From Mucilaginibacter pedocola (GTDB taxonomy: Bacteria > Bacteroidota > Bacteroidia > Sphingobacteriales > Sphingobacteriaceae): a DNA stretch of 64,000 nt. Under the pieces are notes generated by a model that was not told the DNA's origin, ran no database searches, and saw only the letters and a program-made list of their open reading frames with translations. Position numbers and translations under genes: made by a program. This document shows, piece by piece, positions 62,037 to 64,000 of the stretch (its first letter is position 1; each line of letters starts with the position of its first letter). The stretch is from positions 434,001-498,000 of the forward strand of contig NZ_MBTF01000012.1 in assembly GCF_002013915.1 (NCBI RefSeq), read 5' to 3'.

Positions 62037-64000
62037 TTACTTCTTTTTAGTAAGCTGCAGCTGGTAGCAAAAAGTAGTAGCAGCGGCATGCACCATATAA
62101 GGCTCCAATGGCCTTGGCCCGCAACCGTTAGAACCTACGCCTAACGTTTTGCTACTGATGCACAGTACGGTACCTTTGCTTTTCGGCAGATCTATTTTGT
62201 ACTCTACCGGCGTCATTTCTTCATCGCTGTAAGGCAAGGCAGCTACCTGTAGCATCGAGTCTACCTTTTTTACACAAAGCCCCGGGCCTTTAGCCGAGTT
62301 TACGTTTGCCCAGCGTACGTCCTCGTGGTTACCGCATTCCATCGGTTTTTCGTACGGGGTTAGTTGTTGCGCAACGCTGCTGGCATAATGCCCTACATCA
62401 AAGCCGCTTTTACGGTCGGCATAATTTTCCATGGGGCCACGGCCCAGGTAATCGAACCGGTCCATATCCTTATCAAGGAACATACGTACCCCTATCCTGG
62501 CCAGTATCAACTTAGGGTCGGGGTTATCAAAGGTGATGTTGTTAACGGCAGTTATTAAACCATTGCCGTTAATTGTATAAACCGCTTTATGGTGAACTTT
62601 GAAATTTTGTTTCCCGGTACCGGTCAGGCGTACGCCTATCTCTACCACGTTGGCGGCTACCTGTTTTGCGTTCACGCTATCGGCAACCCAGGCAATGTTC
62701 TGCAGCCCGTATTTATCCCAGTTCTCATAGGCCCACATATCATCTTTTTGGTGCGGCGCACGCCACAAATGCAGCTTTGGCCCGCCATCGCCGCGCAGCA
62801 TATTTTCGCCGCCCTTTTGTAGTTTGGTGAATGTGCCTTTTTCTTTATCGAAGCTGATATCAAAGTCGCTGCCTTTTATATCGATAATATTTTTCGACTG
62901 GCTAAGCGTCAAGCTACCGCCCTGCGACTTGTCTGTAACCGCAGGCACAGGTATTCCTAATGCAAATTGCTGCGAGGCTACCTCGAAACCTTTTTTGGCC
63001 CAAAGCTTATCTGCCCCCAGTTGGAACGACACGCGCACAAAATATTCTGCACCGGGTTTCGGTGTTATTTTATACGGAAGCTTAATTTCCTTTTCGGCAA
63101 ACGGCGTAATTGAGCCTACCGTTAAATTACCTGATGCTATGTTTACGCCGTTCTCGCTTAACTCCCATTTGCCTGTAAAGCTGCTTAGGTTAGTAAACTG
63201 GTAGCGGTTTTTTACGCTGAAGGTTTGGCTTTTAATATCCTTGGCTTTAATGGTTATCCACTGGTAAGCATGCTTTAACTCCGGGAAATGAGGCTTGGGC
63301 GACCTATCAGAAAATACGACGCCTTTATGAATAAAATAACGGTCGTTAGGGTACTCGCCAAAACCGCCGCCAAAGGCCGTAATGGGATGTTTGGGGTCGC
63401 GGTTATTGTATATCCCCTGATCTTGCCATTCCCATATAGCGCCGCCCAGCAGGGCCGGGTACTTATCGAACAGTTCGTTGTAAATATCTACCGAACCCAT
63501 TGAATTGAACATGGCGTGCGCATATTCGCACAAATAGAAAGGCTTGGTAAGTTTAGTATCCAGCGCAGCATTTTCAAGGCTTTTTACGTTGGTGTACATC
63601 TGGCTATCCATATCGGCGGGGTTGCGGTCGTTGCCTGTACCGAAGCCTTCGTAATGCGAAGGCCTTGTAGGGTCAATTTCTTTTATAGCTTTCAGCGCCG
63701 CCCTAAAGTTGCCGCCGCCACTGCCATTCTCATTACCTAAAGACCATATCACAACCGAGGGATGGTTTTTGAAGTTTTCGGTATTGGCTACGTTACGGTC
63801 AACAATGGCAGCTTTAATACGCGGTTCATCGTTAAATTCATTCATGGCGCCATGGCACTCTACGTTAGCCTCGGCAACCAGATAGATGCCGTAAAGGTCG
63901 CACAGCTCGTACCAGCGCGGATCGTCGGAATAGTGGCAGGTACGCACATGGTTGCTGTTGGTTTGTTTTATCAGTACCAGGTCGCGTATCATTTGCGCTT
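62037..64000 (-). CDS. GH2 family beta-galactosidase, LacZ-like (N-terminus outside the window)
   Basis: The visible part has about 654 residues, and the frame is open to base 64000, so the 5' end is cut. It contains the LacZ-like catalytic core: HVRTCHYSDDPRWYELCDLY, the acid/base Glu in VIWSLGNENGSGGG and the nucleophile Glu in YLCEYAHAMFNS. The C-terminal small-chain domain is visible (GPMENYADRKSGFDVGHYAS, then YEKPMECGNHEDVRW). This is closer to E. coli LacZ than the other GH2 proteins in the window. It probably hydrolyses terminal beta-galactosides. The product is likely exported, but the signal region is not seen. Confidence 0.92.
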   Translation of the reverse strand, partial: AQMIRDLVLIKQTNSNHVRTCHYSDDPRWYELCDLYGIYLVAEANVECHGAMNEFNDEPRIKAAIVDRNVANTENFKNHPSVVIWSLGNENGSGGGNFRAALKAIKEIDPTRPSHYEGFGTGNDRNPADMDSQMYTNVKSLENAALDTKLTKPFYLCEYAHAMFNSMGSVDIYNELFDKYPALLGGAIWEWQDQGIYNNRDPKHPITAFGGGFGEYPNDRYFIHKGVVFSDRSPKPHFPELKHAYQWITIKAKDIKSQTFSVKNRYQFTNLSSFTGKWELSENGVNIASGNLTVGSITPFAEKEIKLPYKITPKPGAEYFVRVSFQLGADKLWAKKGFEVASQQFALGIPVPAVTDKSQGGSLTLSQSKNIIDIKGSDFDISFDKEKGTFTKLQKGGENMLRGDGGPKLHLWRAPHQKDDMWAYENWDKYGLQNIAWVADSVNAKQVAANVVEIGVRLTGTGKQNFKVHHKAVYTINGNGLITAVNNITFDNPDPKLILARIGVRMFLDKDMDRFDYLGRGPMENYADRKSGFDVGHYASSVAQQLTPYEKPMECGNHEDVRWANVNSAKGPGLCVKKVDSMLQVAALPYSDEEMTPVEYKIDLPKSKGTVLCISSKTLGVGSNGCGPRPLEPYMVHAAATTFCYQLQLTKKK

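Noticed and set aside
24801..64000. Genomic island boundary near the carbohydrate loci
   Set aside because: No integrase, attachment repeat or transposase is visible, and the tRNA-Ser is 7 kb away with no duplicated 3' end seen.

Overview
The window looks like a chromosomal segment of a Bacteroidota bacterium, most probably a Sphingobacteriaceae soil or plant-associated genus of the Mucilaginibacter/Pedobacter type. The grounds are a SusC/SusD pair, a hybrid two-component system, many Sus-type lipoproteins, TTTG-N19-TAnnTTTG promoters, weak or absent Shine-Dalgarno sequences and dispersed intergenic repeats. I see no insertion sequence, prophage, CRISPR array or rRNA. The genus is an inference.

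Region 1 (1-18.1 kb) is housekeeping. It starts with the 3' part of a FadL/OmpP1-type outer membrane protein gene, then Dps, a DUF4905-like protein, a LysM/RlpA-like wall protein with uridine kinase, an erythromycin-esterase-like protein, rpsO-pnp, an M61 peptidase, a thioesterase and two small unknowns. Next come ddl and, divergently, a cell-envelope operon (PASTA protein, rhodanese, MltG, thioesterase, YihY). A tRNA-Ser(UGA) follows with its own consensus promoter. Several repeat families sit between these genes.

Region 2 (18.1-23.3 kb) is the most distinctive part. A cobalamin riboswitch leads a four-gene minus-strand operon: a DUF1852 protein (MesX), a core methionine synthase without the folate-binding half (MesD), a BASS-family transporter and an Old Yellow Enzyme reductase. 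This looks like a B12-independent, oxygen-dependent methionine synthase switched off by B12. A divergent Lrp/AsnC regulator lies beside it. A heme oxygenase gene and a decayed HmuY-like heme-binding protein gene (frameshifted and N-truncated) follow.

Region 3 (24.8-50.9 kb) is a complete polysaccharide utilisation locus. In transcription order on the minus strand it holds a hybrid two-component regulator, a CRTAC1/FG-GAP lipoprotein translationally coupled to a vanadium-haloperoxidase-like lipoprotein, SusC, SusD, a GH5-ricin lipoprotein, GH30, GH2, GH35 and two double-module GH43 enzymes. This set fits a branched plant galactan or arabinogalactan; the substrate is inferred.

Region 4 (51.2-64 kb) holds a second carbohydrate block: a divergent GH92, then a minus-strand run of two GH2 enzymes (one cut by the window end), a PQQ-type aldose dehydrogenase, a second GH92 and a GH97. 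It has no SusC/D of its own in the window.
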